From Delphinus delphis (taxonomy: Eukaryota > Chordata > Mammalia > Artiodactyla > Delphinidae), in assembly GCF_949987515.2 (NCBI RefSeq), contig NC_082694.2:14439958-14503957 (forward strand): 64,000 bases of DNA, in the 5' to 3' direction. Below the pieces are notes generated by a model. It saw nothing but the letters and a program-made list of their open reading frames with translations, searched no databases and had not been told where the DNA came from. A program made the position numbers and the translations under genes. Each line of letters begins with the position of its first letter. Within the stretch, counting starts at the first letter, position 1. This document shows, piece by piece, positions 1 to 11,269 of the stretch.

Positions 1-357
1 GTTTTTTGGATTTTGGGGGGGCAAATTTTGCTTCCTACCCTATAGTGTGGCCAAGTTTGTCTTCATATAGAGCATTCCAACTAAAAACAAAGCCAGAGGG
101 ACAGAGATGAGGCTGAGAAGTAGGCCGGAAAGCGATAACCCAGCAGACTGTGAAGAAAGGTAGAAGTTGATGGAGGTTGCGGGTAGAGACCAGAGGGAGC
201 ATGGATTCTATAAAGGCTGGAAAAAAAAAAGGGAGGTGGCCGTTGCAGCTGGTACTTGGAGACTGAAGAATAGGTAGAGGTCGGACGTGGATGGCCTGGG
301 GACTTACTGAGGACTATTTAGAGCAATAAGAAACAGAGGGGCTTGGCTGCAGGAGAC
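1..357. other. Left window edge, nothing recognised
   Basis: No gene or repeat recognised before the Tigger-like fragment. Confidence 0.4.
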
Positions 358-480
358 ATCCAGTCGTCCCTCGGCATCCATGGGAATTGGTCCCAGGATA
401 GCCCCACCCCCGTGCTCAAGTCCCTGTACGAAATAGCGCAGGACAATGAATACGGAGTCTGGCCTCGGTATCTGCGGCTG
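358..480 (+). mobile_element. Tigger/TcMar-type DNA transposon fragment
   Basis: Starts with CAGTCGTCCCTCGG, a typical end for a group of mammalian Tigger-related elements, and continues with GCTCAAGTCCCT, then a terminal part reading CCTCGGTATCTGCGG. Family recognised from memory; the internal part is deleted. Confidence 0.6.
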
Positions 481-907
481 TGAAAACGCGCTGGCTGTAA
501 TCAGATCGACTTTAAAAAGATTTCGAAGGTTTCGCTGGCTGCTTCCTGGAGAAGAGCTCAAGGGTGGGTGAAAGGGGATGGAGGCTGATCTGTGGCGCCG
601 GTGAGGAGACGGGGCTTGGACTGGGGAGGCGGCAGCTTGGAGGGAGGGCAGTGGGTAGATTCCAGAGATGCGTAGTAGGTAACAGAGGCCGGGCTTGGTG
701 GATCTCATGGTGCCTACATTTTCTGCGTATATCCGAGCCCCATGTAGGCAGGGCCTGATTCCCCCTGCCTCTGTCCGCTCCCATCCACCTCCCAGTGGAC
801 AGGCCTGAACCTCTCCTCTGTCTCCTTACGGGCACTTGTCATGGCTGTTTTGCTATTTGGACACGGGGCGGCGGGGGGGGGGGGGTGTTGCAGGGGGGAT
901 GGTATTT
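481..907. other. GC-moderate sequence with long G-run
   Basis: No exon recognised. G-runs at about 866-900 (13 G then a further G6) could form a G-quadruplex. Confidence 0.4.
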
Positions 908-1012
908 TCTGGCCATCACACTACACTGTAAGCTTCCTCAGGGCAGAGAACATGTCTCTTTAGTTCACTTATATGTCCAGGGCCGAGCAGATCACCTGGC
1001 TCGGGGTATGTG
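908..1012 (+). repeat. L2-like LINE 3' fragment
   Basis: The order CTGTAAGCTTCCTCAGGGCAG, then a GTCTCTTTAGTTCAC-like stretch, then GTGCTCCCTGAAC, resembles the conserved L2 3' end. Old and diverged. Confidence 0.5.
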
Positions 1013-1019
1013 CTCCCTG

Positions 1020-1165
1020 AACACGCGTCATGAGCAGGTGAGAACATACAACATCACACCAATTTGCATCTCACATCACAGGGTTCGCTGCACACAGGAA
1101 ACTGAGACCCTGAGAGAATAAGGCAGGAATGTAAGTCAACAGCACAAGTGGCCAGCCTGGCTCCA
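1020..1165 (-). repeat. MIR-like SINE, reverse orientation
   Basis: The segment GAAACTGAGACCCTGAGAGAATAAGG followed by GGCCAGCCTGGCTCCAGATCC matches the reversed MIR core order. Diverged. Confidence 0.4.
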
Positions 1166-1764
1166 GATCCGCGTCTGCCCACAGTTGTAACCTGTCCGAA
1201 GGCACCCAGACCGGAAGCGGAGGGCGCGGGAACCCAGCCCCGCACCGCACCGTGCCTGGGAGGCGAGTCCTCCCAGGGACTTTGCATTCCACCCTCCTCC
1301 CGAAGGCTGGATGCCCAGGGCTCTCACCCACCACCCTGAACTAACAGATCGTCACTGTCTACATTTTCACTCTTCCTCATTCTTCCATGCTGAGGGAGTG
1401 ACCGGAGGCCTCTCTGAAATTACATTTCACTTCGCCAGAATCCGGTATCAATCTGAACCCTTCACAGAAAACGGAACCTCTCTGCTGTTAACTTCGTTCT
1501 CACTTCAGAGTCTATTTAGAGGAGGGGGTTTCCCTCCTGGCCAGTAGTGTTTCAGGAGCAGATCCTTCCCAAGGACGAGGGCCCTAGCCCGCAGCCCCCC
1601 CTCTGGGCCAGCACCCTACTGTGCCCTACCGACCAGGTCTCTGGGTGTCTGCAAAACACAGCTGCTTTGTTGGCCCTAGCTAAAAACTAGGAGCACCTAA
1701 ATTTGCAGAGATACGATGTTTTTTAAAAGAATCATGGGGAGAAAAGGGGAGGGGAAAGTGGGGT
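1166..1764. other. Unique sequence, nothing recognised
   Basis: No repeat or gene recognised between a MIR-like fragment and a SINE; overlapping short open frames on both strands are chance frames. Confidence 0.4.
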
Positions 1765-1890
1765 GGGAATTCCCTGGTGGTCCAGTGTTTAGGACTCAGC
1801 ACTTTCACAGCAGAGGGCCCAGGATCGATCCCTGGTTGGGGACATAAGATGCCCGCAAGCCTCGCAGCAGCACGGCGCGGGGGGTGAATC
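1765..1890 (+). repeat. tRNA-derived SINE (CHR/Bov-tA head type)
   Basis: Begins GGGAATTCCCTGGTGGTCCAG, then GGATCGATCCCTGGTTGGGG, the B-box-like part of tRNA-derived cetartiodactyl SINEs, then a CGCAGCAGCACGG stretch. No clear poly-A tail. Confidence 0.7.
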
Positions 1891-2384
1891 ATGGTCCGCA
1901 CCTGTTCTGTCACACCAAGCAGCTCTCTTAAAGGTAAGGTAGAGCCTTTGTGCACTGAAACAGCAAATGGGTCTGAATATATTGTTCGGGAAGAAAAGCT
2001 AAGTTGCGCACCAGAATGTACGATCTGACCTCACGCCTGGTTGAACAGAGTTCTAGTCTGCAGTAACACAGGAATATGTCCAGTAGTTATCTCCGGAGAG
2101 TGAAATCAGCGGAGTTTAATTTTATAGTGTATATTGCTGCTGTGACTTTTTACATTTAGCACAAACAGGTATTTATTTTAATTAACTGGAGAGATAAAAA
2201 CACTAAAGTATAACAGAAAACTTCTCAGAATAGACCACCAGTAACACATTCAATGCTGCTGCCTGTCATTCCAGCATCCTAATGAGAATGTTCATAACTG
2301 ACAGGCACTGCCCAGTTGCTCTGTACCCATCACTCTTTGAGTCCTCATAACACCTAGAAGGTTGGTACCAATATTGGACTAGTT

Positions 2385-2510
2385 AAGTGAGCAGGCTGTG
2401 GACCCTCTGCCTGGGTTCAAATCTTGGCTCTTCCACCTTCTGGCTGTGTGATCTTAAGTAAGTTATTTAAACTCTAACTCGGTTTCCTCATCTGTAAAAT
2501 AGGAGTAATA
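2385..2510 (+). repeat. MIR SINE
   Basis: Contains GGGTTCAAATCTTGGCTCTTCCAC, CTGGCTGTGTGATCTTAAG and TTTCCTCATCTGTAAAATAGG in MIR order. Confidence 0.75.
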
Positions 2511-2617
2511 ATAGGTCCAGATTTTAATCACAATAAGTGGCATCTTCCTCTGTTCTTTTACCCCAGCTATGAGATTAAAGTATACCTGTGTGTGTGTATA
2601 TATACATACGTACACAT

Positions 2618-2650
<33 letters not shown>

Positions 2651-2661
2651 GAGAGAGAGAG
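2618..2661 (+). repeat. (GT)n followed by (GA)n microsatellite
   Basis: An uninterrupted GT run to 2644, then GA repeats to about 2661. An impure TGTG/TATA stretch lies just before. Confidence 0.95.
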
Positions 2662-2944
2662 AAAATGTATGATGATCCCTATTATTTCTTTCTTGGCACA
2701 TAAGCACAGGGACTAGCCAGTTCTGTTTCTGCAGAATTTACAAATAATTCTAGTTTCATTTATTTGCCTGATGTTCTCTCTGTTTTCTTAAAATAACTTG
2801 ATTTTCTTATTTTTATTACACGTTATATTATTTATGGCAAAAACCCCACAAACTACAATTAAGTAGAAAGACTAAAACCATCTATAATCACCAAACCTAG
2901 CAATAACCACTGATAAATTTTAGATATTAATGATATATTTCCAG

Positions 2945-3229
2945 GGCTTCCCTGGTGGCGCAGTGGTTGAGAATCTGCCTGCCAATGGGGGGCACACGGG
3001 TTCGAGCCCTGGTCTGGGAGGATCCCGCATGCCGCGGAGCGACTAGGCCCGTGTGCCACAACTACTGAGCCTGCGCGTCTGGAGCCTGTGCTCTGCAACA
3101 AGAGAGGCCGCGATAGTGAGAGGCCCGCGCACCGCGATGAAGAGTGGCCCCCGCTCGCCGCAACTGGAGAAAGCCCTCGCACAGAAACGAAGACCCAACA
3201 CCACCATAAAAAATAAAAATAAAAAAAAA
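2945..3229 (+). mobile_element. CHR SINE, long form
   Basis: Starts GGCTTCCCTGGTGGCGCAG and carries the long 3' extension ending GAAACGAAGACCCAACACC and an A-rich tail. It is flanked by the 13-bp direct repeat GATATATTTCCAG (2932-2944 and 3230-3242). Confidence 0.93.
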
Positions 3230-3331
3230 GATATATTTCCAGATCCTCAAATTTACACAGTGTTTAAAGACTCATTTTCTTAGTCCATTATATTTTATGA
3301 TTCTCAGTCTATATCAAAATCATATATTTTC

Positions 3332-4285
3332 TTACTGAAGTATAGTTCATTTACAGTATTGTGCCAATCTTTGCTGTACAGCAAAGTGACTCAGTTTTAT
3401 ACATATATACATTCCTTTTTTAATATTCTTTAATAGTCTTGGTTTATCCCAAGAGATTGGATATAGTTCCCTGTGCTATACAGTAGGACCTTATTGTTTA
3501 TGCATTCTAAATGTAATCGTGTGTATCTACCAACCCCAAATTCCCAGTCCATCCCTCTCCTTCCCCCCCTTGGCAACCATAAGTCTGATCTCTATGTCTG
3601 TGAGTCTGTTTCCGTTTTGTAGATATGTTCATTTGTGCTATATTTCAGATTCCACATATAAGTGATATCATATGGTATTTGTCTTTCTCTTTCTGACCTA
3701 CTTCTCTTAGTGGAATAATTTCTAGTTGCACCCATGTTGCTGCAAATGGCATTATTTTGTTCTTTTTTATGACTGATTAGTATTCCATTGTATATATGTA
3801 CCACATCTTCTTTATCCACTCATCTGTCAATGGACATTTAGTTTGTTTCCATGTTTTGGCTATTGTGAATAGTGCTGCTATGAACATAGGGGGTGCATGT
3901 ATCTTTTTGAGTTACAGTTTTGTCCGGGTATCTGCCCAGGACTGGGATTGCTGGATCATATGGTAACTCTATATTTAGTTTTTTGAGGAACCTCCATACT
4001 GTTTTCCATAGTGGCTGCACCAACTTACATTCCCCCACTAACAGTGTAGGAGGGTTCCCTTTTCTCCACACCCTCTCTAGCATTTGTTTTTTGTAGATTT
4101 TTTGATGATGGCCATTCTGACCAGTGTGAGGTGGTACCTCATTGTAGTTTTGATTTGCATTTCTCTAATAATTAGTGATGTCGAGCATCTTTTCATGTGC
4201 CTACTGGCCATCTGTATGTCTTCTTTGGAGAAATGTCTGTTAAAGTCTTCTGCCCATTTTTCGATTGGGTTGTTTGCCTCAAAAC
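3332..4285 (-). mobile_element. L1 3' end, minus strand, with target-site duplication
   Basis: The left end carries L1 3' UTR features (TGAAGTATAGTTCATTTACAG, then GCTGTACAGCAAAGTGACTC). The minus strand then encodes ORF2 C-terminal pieces such as [22 protein letters not shown] and HSSTIHNSQNMET. The 11-bp direct repeat CATATATTTTC flanks it (3321-3331 and 4286-4296). 5'-truncated and without intact ORF2. Confidence 0.88.
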
Positions 4286-4463
4286 CATATATTTTCAAAA
4301 TCAATGGCTACATGGTATTTACAGCACATGATTATAATATAATCTCCACTAGAAATTGGAGAACCTGATCTTTTCAAGAAAAAAGCATATATTTATAGCA
4401 AAACAATTAACAGAAAGTTTCTTCTTCATCTTCCTTGGGAGAGTTTCATCCATAGTCAATATA

Positions 4464-5200
4464 ATGGAAAATTCTAAGACTTATGACTCTTTTCAACATG
4501 AACTTCAGGATTATATTAGAAAGCAAAGAGCCAGAGGATTACAACCAGAGGTTTGCTTTAGAAAGGGGACAGAAGACTCTGTGTCCAGAGAAAAGGACCA
4601 CACTGCACCCAGACCTCCAATGCTGGAGCAGAGAGTCCCCTTCAGGAGGCCCCACAAGCCCGTTCCTACAAAAGGCCGAAAACAGTGGAACGCCGCTTAC
4701 CCACCCTGTCCAATAGTCATCACTTCCGGCAAAGACTGGAACCTGTAAATCACTGTCAGAAAAAACACGACCATTTCTTCAATATCCGGTGGTTTCCAAG
4801 CCCACCTGTGCGAGGAATGACCACTGGCCCACACACAGCACAACACAGAGAAGAGACCAGCTGCTTCTCAGAGGACCACACCGGCGTCCATCAGGCAGGA
4901 GATCAAGACGGAGGCTGGACGGGAAGGTCCAGGGAGAAAGGAGGAGGACATGGCAATGAGGAGCAGGTATCGTGGAAGAGGAAGCACCACAGGGATGAAG
5001 AGGAGACCCACCAGGAGGACAGGAGGAAGGCCAGAGTGGCGCCAGGAAGCACAGAGAAGTCCAAGTACAGAAAGAAGAGCACCCATGATTGGGACCCCAT
5101 GAAGGAGGGAAGAAGGTCCAGTAGAGAGAAGAAGCATCCTGGCAAATGTAGCACCCACGAGTGGGACTTGTAGGATGAAGCTGTCCTCGGTGGTTGCTAC
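4464..5200 (+). pseudogene. KRCC1-like (lysine-rich coiled-coil) pseudogene
   Basis: From an ATG at 4464 the frame reads MENSKTYDSFQHELQDYIR and continues RKQRARGLQPEVCFRK, very close to the N-terminus of KRCC1 as I remember it (KTYDSFQDELEDYI, KARGLEP, CFRK). The similarity then moves to another frame between about 4620 and 4650, resuming as TVERRLP and continuing to 5173 through a Lys/Arg/Glu-rich region (KRKHHRDEEETHQEDRRK, STEKSKYRKK). At 5171-5173 a TAG interrupts a tail reading EWDL-stop-DEAVLG, where KRCC1 ends LWDQSILG. So there is one frameshift and one premature stop near the C-terminus. Divergence from KRCC1 looks too high for the orthologue. A pyrimidine-rich stretch ending CATAG lies just before the ATG, and no clear poly-A tail is seen, so an old duplicated copy is as likely as a retrocopy. 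Confidence 0.65.
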
Positions 5201-5304
5201 TGATGCTGGAGATCTGGGACCTGGATATTAAATGACTTGGATCCATTGGAAAGGTTGGGTTAAATGGTATTGAAGCAATTCAATAGCCATACTTCAAAGA
5301 AAAT

Positions 5305-5490
5305 AAAATTAGATCCCCACCTCAGACTCTGTTCAAATATAAAAACCCAGTTGGTTTAAAGATGTCAATTTAAAACCAAAATAGAAAAGTATTAGAAGAA
5401 AATAGAGGAAAATTGTTCTCAATCTTGGAATATGAATGGCTTTCCTGAACAAGACACGTTAGCCAGGGGCCATAAAAGAAAAAAAAAATA
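5305..5490 (+). mobile_element. L1 ORF2 fragment
   Basis: Reads through AGATCCCCACCTCAGACTCT, TTAAAACCAAAATAGAAAAG and GAAAATAGAGGAAAATTG, a degraded stretch of L1 ORF2 C-terminal coding sequence on +. Cut short by the CHR SINE that follows. Confidence 0.6.
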
Positions 5491-5706
5491 GGGCTTCCCT
5501 GGTGGCGCAGTAGTTGAGAGTCTGCCTGCCGATGCAGGGGACACAGGTTCACCCCCCGGTCCGGGAGGATCCCACATGCCGCAGAGCGGCTGGGCCCGTG
5601 AGCCATGGCCGCTGAGCCTGCGCGTCAGGAGCCTGTGCTCTGCAACAGGAGAGGCCACAGCAGTGAGAGGCCCGCGTACCGCAAAAAAAAAAAAAAAAAA
5701 AAAAAA
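5491..5706 (+). mobile_element. CHR SINE, short form
   Basis: GGGCTTCCCTGGTGGCGCAG head, the diagnostic CATGCCGCAGAGCGGCTGGG middle, GAGGCCCGCGTACCGC end and a 24-nt poly-A. The flanks are A-rich, so the target-site duplication is not clear. Confidence 0.93.
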
Positions 5707-6429
5707 GGAGAAAAAAACCCCGTGTATTTGCAAAAACACTTAAACTCTGCATATAACAGAAGATTTTGTGGTACATTTTCTTTAAAACAGAAATGAAAAG
5801 ATATGCATTGTGCATATGCATTGAGCAGCTCCAGAAAGATACACGAAACACTGGTAACTGGGCTCTGGGGGCAAGAACTGAGCTGGGGGAAGCGGGTAGT
5901 TGGAGGTAGCTGGTAGACTAACTTTTCAAAGTGTACATTTCTATTTTGAATTTTGTATTATATGAGACTACTACCTTTCCAATAAATAAATATTTTAAAG
6001 GTAAGAAACAGATTGGGAAGAAATATTTGCAACACTCTCTACTAATATCTCTTGTGCCCGTGATCAAATGATTGCCTCTTAGCTCCTAGCAGCTTCTTTG
6101 CTCCGCTTTGTGAAACTGGACCCTGTAAACGTGTCTCCTTTGCCAGCCGGCTAGTTAGTCTCTGCCAGTAGAGGGCGCTAGAGGGACACCATAAACTGGG
6201 AGCTGGAGGGACTTTCTTCCTTTTCCCGGGTTTGCCTGTTTTCCGGGGCAGCAACTCTTGCCTTTGTGTGTGTTTGATCTGGTGGCAGCCCAAGCCCTCT
6301 GACATATTTCTTTGTCACTGGGGGGCTGTGTGACCTGAGAGATCTATGTTCTCTCTGCAGAGCTCTGACCCTCAGTCATGGGAGGCCCTCTTCCAAGTTT
6401 CTCTCCGCTGTTCACCCTCCCTTAACCGT
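5707..6429. other. Unique sequence, nothing recognised
   Basis: No exon recognised. A CTCTCTGCAG near 6350 looks acceptor-like but is isolated. Confidence 0.35.
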
Positions 6430-6768
6430 CAAGGGTGGGCAACCTTCAGCCTGCAGGCCGGATCCAGCCCTCTGCCTGTTTCGTGTACAGCCCTTCATCA
6501 AAGAACCGTTTTCACACTGGAACCCCAAAGAAGCAAAATGTTATCCCAAAACAGTGGATCCCATTCTTCTCATTAAAGAACTTTGTTACAAAGCTTGTAC
6601 TCAATTATTATTATAGTTTTAATTTCATCAATACAAAGATTGTGGAAATTTGTTTTCTGTGTTGTCATATAAGTACTTACATAATATCCTTGATTATGCC
6701 TCTTATTCCACAAAACCTAAACTATTCACCACCTGGCCCTTTACACGAAAAGCTCGCCAATCCCTACC
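6430..6768 (+). mobile_element. hAT-type (Charlie/MER-like) nonautonomous DNA transposon
   Basis: The left end (AGGGTGGGCAACCTTCAGCC then GGCCGGATCCAGCCC) and right end (CTGGCCCTTTACACGAAAAG then CTCGCCAATCCCT) match the ends of a common mammalian hAT family in which the ends are imperfect inverted repeats. The internal part is diverged. Confidence 0.55.
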
Positions 6769-6773
6769 TCAGT

Positions 6774-6897
6774 CTTTTTTTTTTTTTCTTATTTTTTGGC
6801 GGTACCATGTGAGACCTTAGTTCCCCCACCAGGGGTCGAACCCGTGCCCCCTGCAGTAGAAGTGCAGAGTCTTAACCACTGGACCACCAGGAAAGTC
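6774..6897 (-). repeat. tRNA-derived SINE, minus strand
   Basis: Poly-T at the left, then ACCTTAGTTCCCCCACCAGG, GGTCGAACCCGTGCCCCCTG and CTTAACCACTGGACCACCAG, the reverse of the tRNA-like head of cetartiodactyl SINEs. Confidence 0.8.
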
Positions 6898-8390
6898 TGC
6901 CTGCTGTAGTTTTTTTATACCCCTTTTAGTTGTTAACCACTTTTTATTAGTTAAAAACTCTTTATATCTAATTTTCTCTGTTTAAATTACTGGTATGGTT
7001 TGTCTCTTGATCTGGCCCTGAATGATATAACCCTAATAGACAAATAGCTTCTACCATTTAATAAGAGAATATGAACAACCTAATAGGAAAATAGGCATTT
7101 ATCTATTCATGTAGTTAACAAATACTGAATTCCTGTCATTGTTCTAGGCACTGAGATAAAGCAGAGAATGAAATACAAGTGAGATACAAAGAAGGAAAGT
7201 AGGAAGGAAGGCTTTGTGGATGTATATATAATAGAGCTCATTTCTGGAATTGGGTCATGATGAGCAGGTAACCCCCCTGGATGTGGGTCCGGATAGACTT
7301 TGAGAGGCTTGCAGGTTGTTGGAGTGTCCATTGTTTGCTGTTTGGTATCATCCCACATTTGTAGAACATCTGGCATCCTTAGTCCCCAACCACAAAATGC
7401 CGGTAGTTCCCTCTCCCTACCCCAAACACAGACGATCAACATAGGCCCCCATAAGTCTACGAAAGGTGCCCCCTTCCCAGAGGTTTCTTCTCCCTCTGAG
7501 AATGCCCAGCTTAGCCTTCAAGTTCAACTGAACAAAAATTTAGAAATCGAGTCCCTGATTTCCTTTGTCCCTGAAGACAACCCAGGGAGACAAACAAGGC
7601 TGGTATCTTACCTCCATTTATCAAAGGAGGAACTCAAGACCTCAGGGGCTGGAAGAACCAAGCAACAATTCCAACCCAGATCCTCTGAGACCTGACCCAG
7701 TGCTCTTCCCACCTTTGTTTCCAAATGCTACTTTAGGCAATGCACAAACACAGCATCAAACAACATGGAATGACACAGGGAGAAGGCAGTTCACTGTTCT
7801 CCTCCACTCCTTGTGCAAGGAGAGAGGCTCCATTCAGTGCTAATGTGTCTTTACACCCCTCTCTAGGGCTGTTAACCTCCCCTGCTGACTTCAGCTTTTG
7901 TTTGCATCGTATGTAACAGTTACTTTCCATTTATGGTACTTTTCATTAGACTTTTAAAAAAAATTAATTTACTTGAGCTTTTCTTTTTAGGTCAATTTAG
8001 AGAAAATGCCATCCTGGAATACATAAATCTGGAAAAATAAAGGTGAGGGGTGAATAACGACAGGGAGGGAAACACCAGCCTAAACCACGCCATATATGTT
8101 TCAAATACAGGCTGACATGTTGAGGTATAAGGTAAAGATTCAAATAAGGAATAATTTGGGGAGGGTGCAATCTGGTTATGAATAGTTAGTATATCTAAAG
8201 CTGTGCCTGGAGGTTGGGAAAGTTTTTAGGCTGAGTGGCTTGGGCTTTCTAGGAGGGTCTGGGCTAGTTGTGTTTCATCAGGAAGCAATAACCTGTTTCA
8301 GGCTGTTTCAGATGCACTTCACATCATCTGAGTCCCTTAACTTGAAAGTTCTTTACTAGAAAGTTCACGTGTCTGCATCACTGTCCCCCG
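6898..8390. other. Mostly unique intergenic sequence
   Basis: A MIR-like fragment at 7590-7700 is the only repeat called. TTGTTCTAGGCACTGAGATAAAG near 7140 looks like an L2/MIR remnant. No coding exon recognised. Confidence 0.4.
7590..7700 (-). repeat. MIR-like SINE, reverse orientation
   Basis: CTTACCTCCATTTATCAAAGGAGGAACTCAAGA followed by CAACCCAGATCCTCTGAG in the reversed MIR order. Confidence 0.4.
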
Positions 8391-8394
8391 CAAC

Positions 8395-8540
8395 GTTAGG
8401 ATCATTTTTTCCAGTATACAGTTGAGAAAACTGGGGCTCAAAGAGTTGAGTAAATGTACCCAAGTTACCCAGATGGTGAGTGGCAGGGCTAGAAGGGGCC
8501 CCTGCTTTCCCAACACCACACTTGCCTCCCTTCCCTGCAA
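8395..8540 (-). repeat. MIR-like SINE, reverse orientation
   Basis: TTGAGAAAACTGGGGCTCAAAG, then TACCCAAGTTACCCAGATGG and GCAGGGCTAGAAGGGGCCC resembles reversed MIR. Confidence 0.5.
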
Positions 8541-8699
8541 CCACCCGCTGAGAATGATGGGTACAGAAGGGTCAGGGACAGAGGACTCAGGGCAGGTAAG
8601 TATCAGGACCGTGGATTTTAGCACGGGAGTTCATGGGTGATGTGGAGCTTGAACTGACTGCAATTGTAATTGTCTGGCAACACGTCTGTGTCAGGCAGG

Positions 8700-8812
8700 A
8701 GACACAGCTCCTGAAGGGCAGGAACTGGCTCTCATACACCTTGATTTCCCTGGGCTGAACACGGGGTTAGATGGCTCCCTCTACGTGTTTGTTGAATGAA
8801 TGGCATGAGGAC
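8700..8812 (+). repeat. L2-like LINE 3' fragment
   Basis: CTCCTGAAGGGCAGGAACTGG and the end TGTTTGTTGAATGAATGG match the L2 3' terminus order. Confidence 0.5.
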
Positions 8813-10081
8813 AAGAAAGCTCTTCTAGATCAGCAGAGCCTGCAGAGGCTGGAGAGTAAAACTGGAAACGTGGCTCAGCTTAGATGATTTACAGTCATTA
8901 ATGCCTCTGCTGCTTTGACTACAGCACAGGAATGGCTACAGCTCTGAAAGCATTCACAGGCCAAAGCAGCTCAGTGGTCGATCCTGTACAAAGGTCACAC
9001 TAGAGACCAATATCCCTTAAGAATATAGATACAAAAATCCTCAACAAAATACTAGCAAACCAAACCCAACTGCATATTAAAAAGATTACACATTGTGACC
9101 AAGTGGGATTTGTTCTAGGAATGCTGGAACCATTCAACATAAGAAAATTAATCAATGTAATACACCACATTAACAGAACAAAGGGGGAAAAAACCCACAG
9201 AATCAACTCACTTGAAGCAGAAAAAGCATTTGAGAAAATCCAATAACCTTTCATCTTAAAAAACACTCAGAAAATTAGCAATAGATGGGAACTTCTTCAA
9301 CACGATAGCATACACTTATGTGTACAGCAAAACCATAGTCAACATTACACTCAATGGTGAAAGACTGAAAGCTTTTCCCCTAAGATCAAAAATGAAACAA
9401 AGTTATTTGCTTTCACCATTGCTGCTCCACATTATACTGGTAGTTTTACCAAAGCAATTAGATAAGAAAAAGAAATAAAGGCATCCAAATTGGAAAGGAA
9501 GAAGTAGAACTATCTCTATTCTGAGATGGCATGATCCTATAAGAAGAAAATCTCAAAGAATCCACACACACAGAAAAACTACTAGAGCTAATAAACATTA
9601 AGCAAATTTGCATGATACAAGATCAATACACAAAAATCAGTTGTGTTTCTATACACCAGCAGTGAGCAATCTAAAAAGGAAATTAAGAAAACAATTCAAT
9701 TTACAATAGCATCCAAAAGAATAAAATACCAAAGAATAAGTTTAACCAAAAAGGTGAAAGACTTGTACACGGAAACCAAGAAAAGAAAAAAAAAATTGCT
9801 GAAGGAAATTAGAGAAGACCTAAATAAATGGAAAGAAATTCTATGTTCATGGGTTGGAAAACATAATATTGTTAAGATGGCAATACTACCCAAAGCAATC
9901 TACAAATTCAATGCAATTCCTATTAACGTTTCAACAGCTTTTTTTGCAGAAATGGAAAAGCTGACTCTTAAATTCACATGGAAATATAAGGGGCCCCAGA
10001 TAGTTAAAACAATATTTTAAAAGAACAGAGTTAGACAACTCACACTTCTCCATTTTAAAACTTACTACAAAATTACATGTA

Positions 10082-10592
10082 TTAATCAGGGCTCTTCAGA
10101 GAAAGAGAACCAATAAGAGGTATAGATATAGATATAGATAGATATATATGATTTATTAAAGGTATTGGCTGTCTCAAGCATGATGGCTGAGAAGTCCCAT
10201 GAACTTCTGTCTGTAAGCTGGAGACCCACAAAAGCCTGGGTTTTGTTGTTCAAAGGCCTGAGAGCCAAAGGTGTAGATTCCAGTTCTAGTTCAAAGACCT
10301 GAGAACCAGGAGTGCTAAGAGCAAGAGAGGATCAATGTCCCATCTCAGGCAGACAGGCAGAAGGAGGGCAAATCTAACTTTCCTTCACCTTTTTGTTCTA
10401 TTCAGGCCCTCAACACAGTGGATGTTACTCACCCACACTAGGTTGAACCATCTGCTTTAAGCAGTCCACTAATTCAAATGCTACTCTCTTCTAGAAACAA
10501 TCTCACAGACACACCCAGAGTGATGTTTAAACAGATATCTGGGCATCCGTGGCCTAGTCAAGTTGACATAAACTTGACTATCACACTACAGT
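10082..10592 (+). repeat. Interspersed repeat inside the L1, with a GATA-type microsatellite
   Basis: Starts near AATCAGGGCTCTTCAGAGAA, followed by a (GATATA)-like run, then repeated CCTGAGAACCAGGAG-type blocks, and ends near CAAGTTGACATAAACTTGAC. I recognise it as a common mammalian interspersed repeat but cannot name the family safely. It separates two halves of L1 ORF2 that are otherwise continuous. Confidence 0.65.
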
Positions 10593-11269
10593 AATCAAAA
10601 TGATGTGTTGCTGGCATAAGGACAGACATATACATCAATGAAATAGAATTGAGAGTCTAGAAATAAGCCCATACCTCTGTGGTCAACTGACTTTCAACAA
10701 GCATACTAAAACTATTCAATGGGGGTAGAATAGTCTCTTCAACAAATGATGCCAGGACAACTTGATATCCACATGCAAAAGAATGAAGTTGGACCCCTAC
10801 CTCACACCATGTATAAACGTAAACTCAAAGTGGATCAATAACTGAATTATAAGAGCTAAAACTATAAAACTCTTAGAAGAAAACATCAGGGTAGATCTTC
10901 ATGACCCTAGATTTAGCAATTGATTTTGAAATATGACACCAAAAGCATGAGCAGCAAGAGAAAAATAGAAATATTGGACTTCATCAAAATTAGAAAGTTA
11001 TGTGCATTAAAGGACATTATTAACAAAGTGAAAAGACAAGCAGCTGTATGGGAGAAAATAGTTGCAAATCATATATCAGAGAAGGGTCGGGTATCCAGAA
11101 TATATAAAGAGTTCTTATAATTCAACAACAAAAAGACAACCTAATCTTTTTGATGCGCAAAGGATTTGAATAGACACACAAATAAGAAATACAAATAGCC
11201 AAGAAGCATATGAAAAGATGTTTAACATCATTAGCCATTAAGAAAATGCAAATCAAAACCACAATAAGG

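Noticed and set aside
2945..3020. tRNA gene
   Set aside because: The tRNA-like A/B-box sequence is the head of a CHR SINE, as are the other CHR and related copies.
2932..3242. CRISPR or other short regular repeat array
   Set aside because: Repeats in this window are dispersed retroelements and microsatellites; none shows spaced direct repeats, and the genome is mammalian.
4779..5246. 155-residue minus-strand frame
   Set aside because: It is antisense to the purine-rich KRCC1-like region; its Ser/Pro/Leu-rich composition is the complement of Lys/Glu-rich codons.
9643..10020. 125-residue frame as a host gene
   Set aside because: It is an L1 ORF2 remnant ([23 protein letters not shown] and [16 protein letters not shown] motifs).
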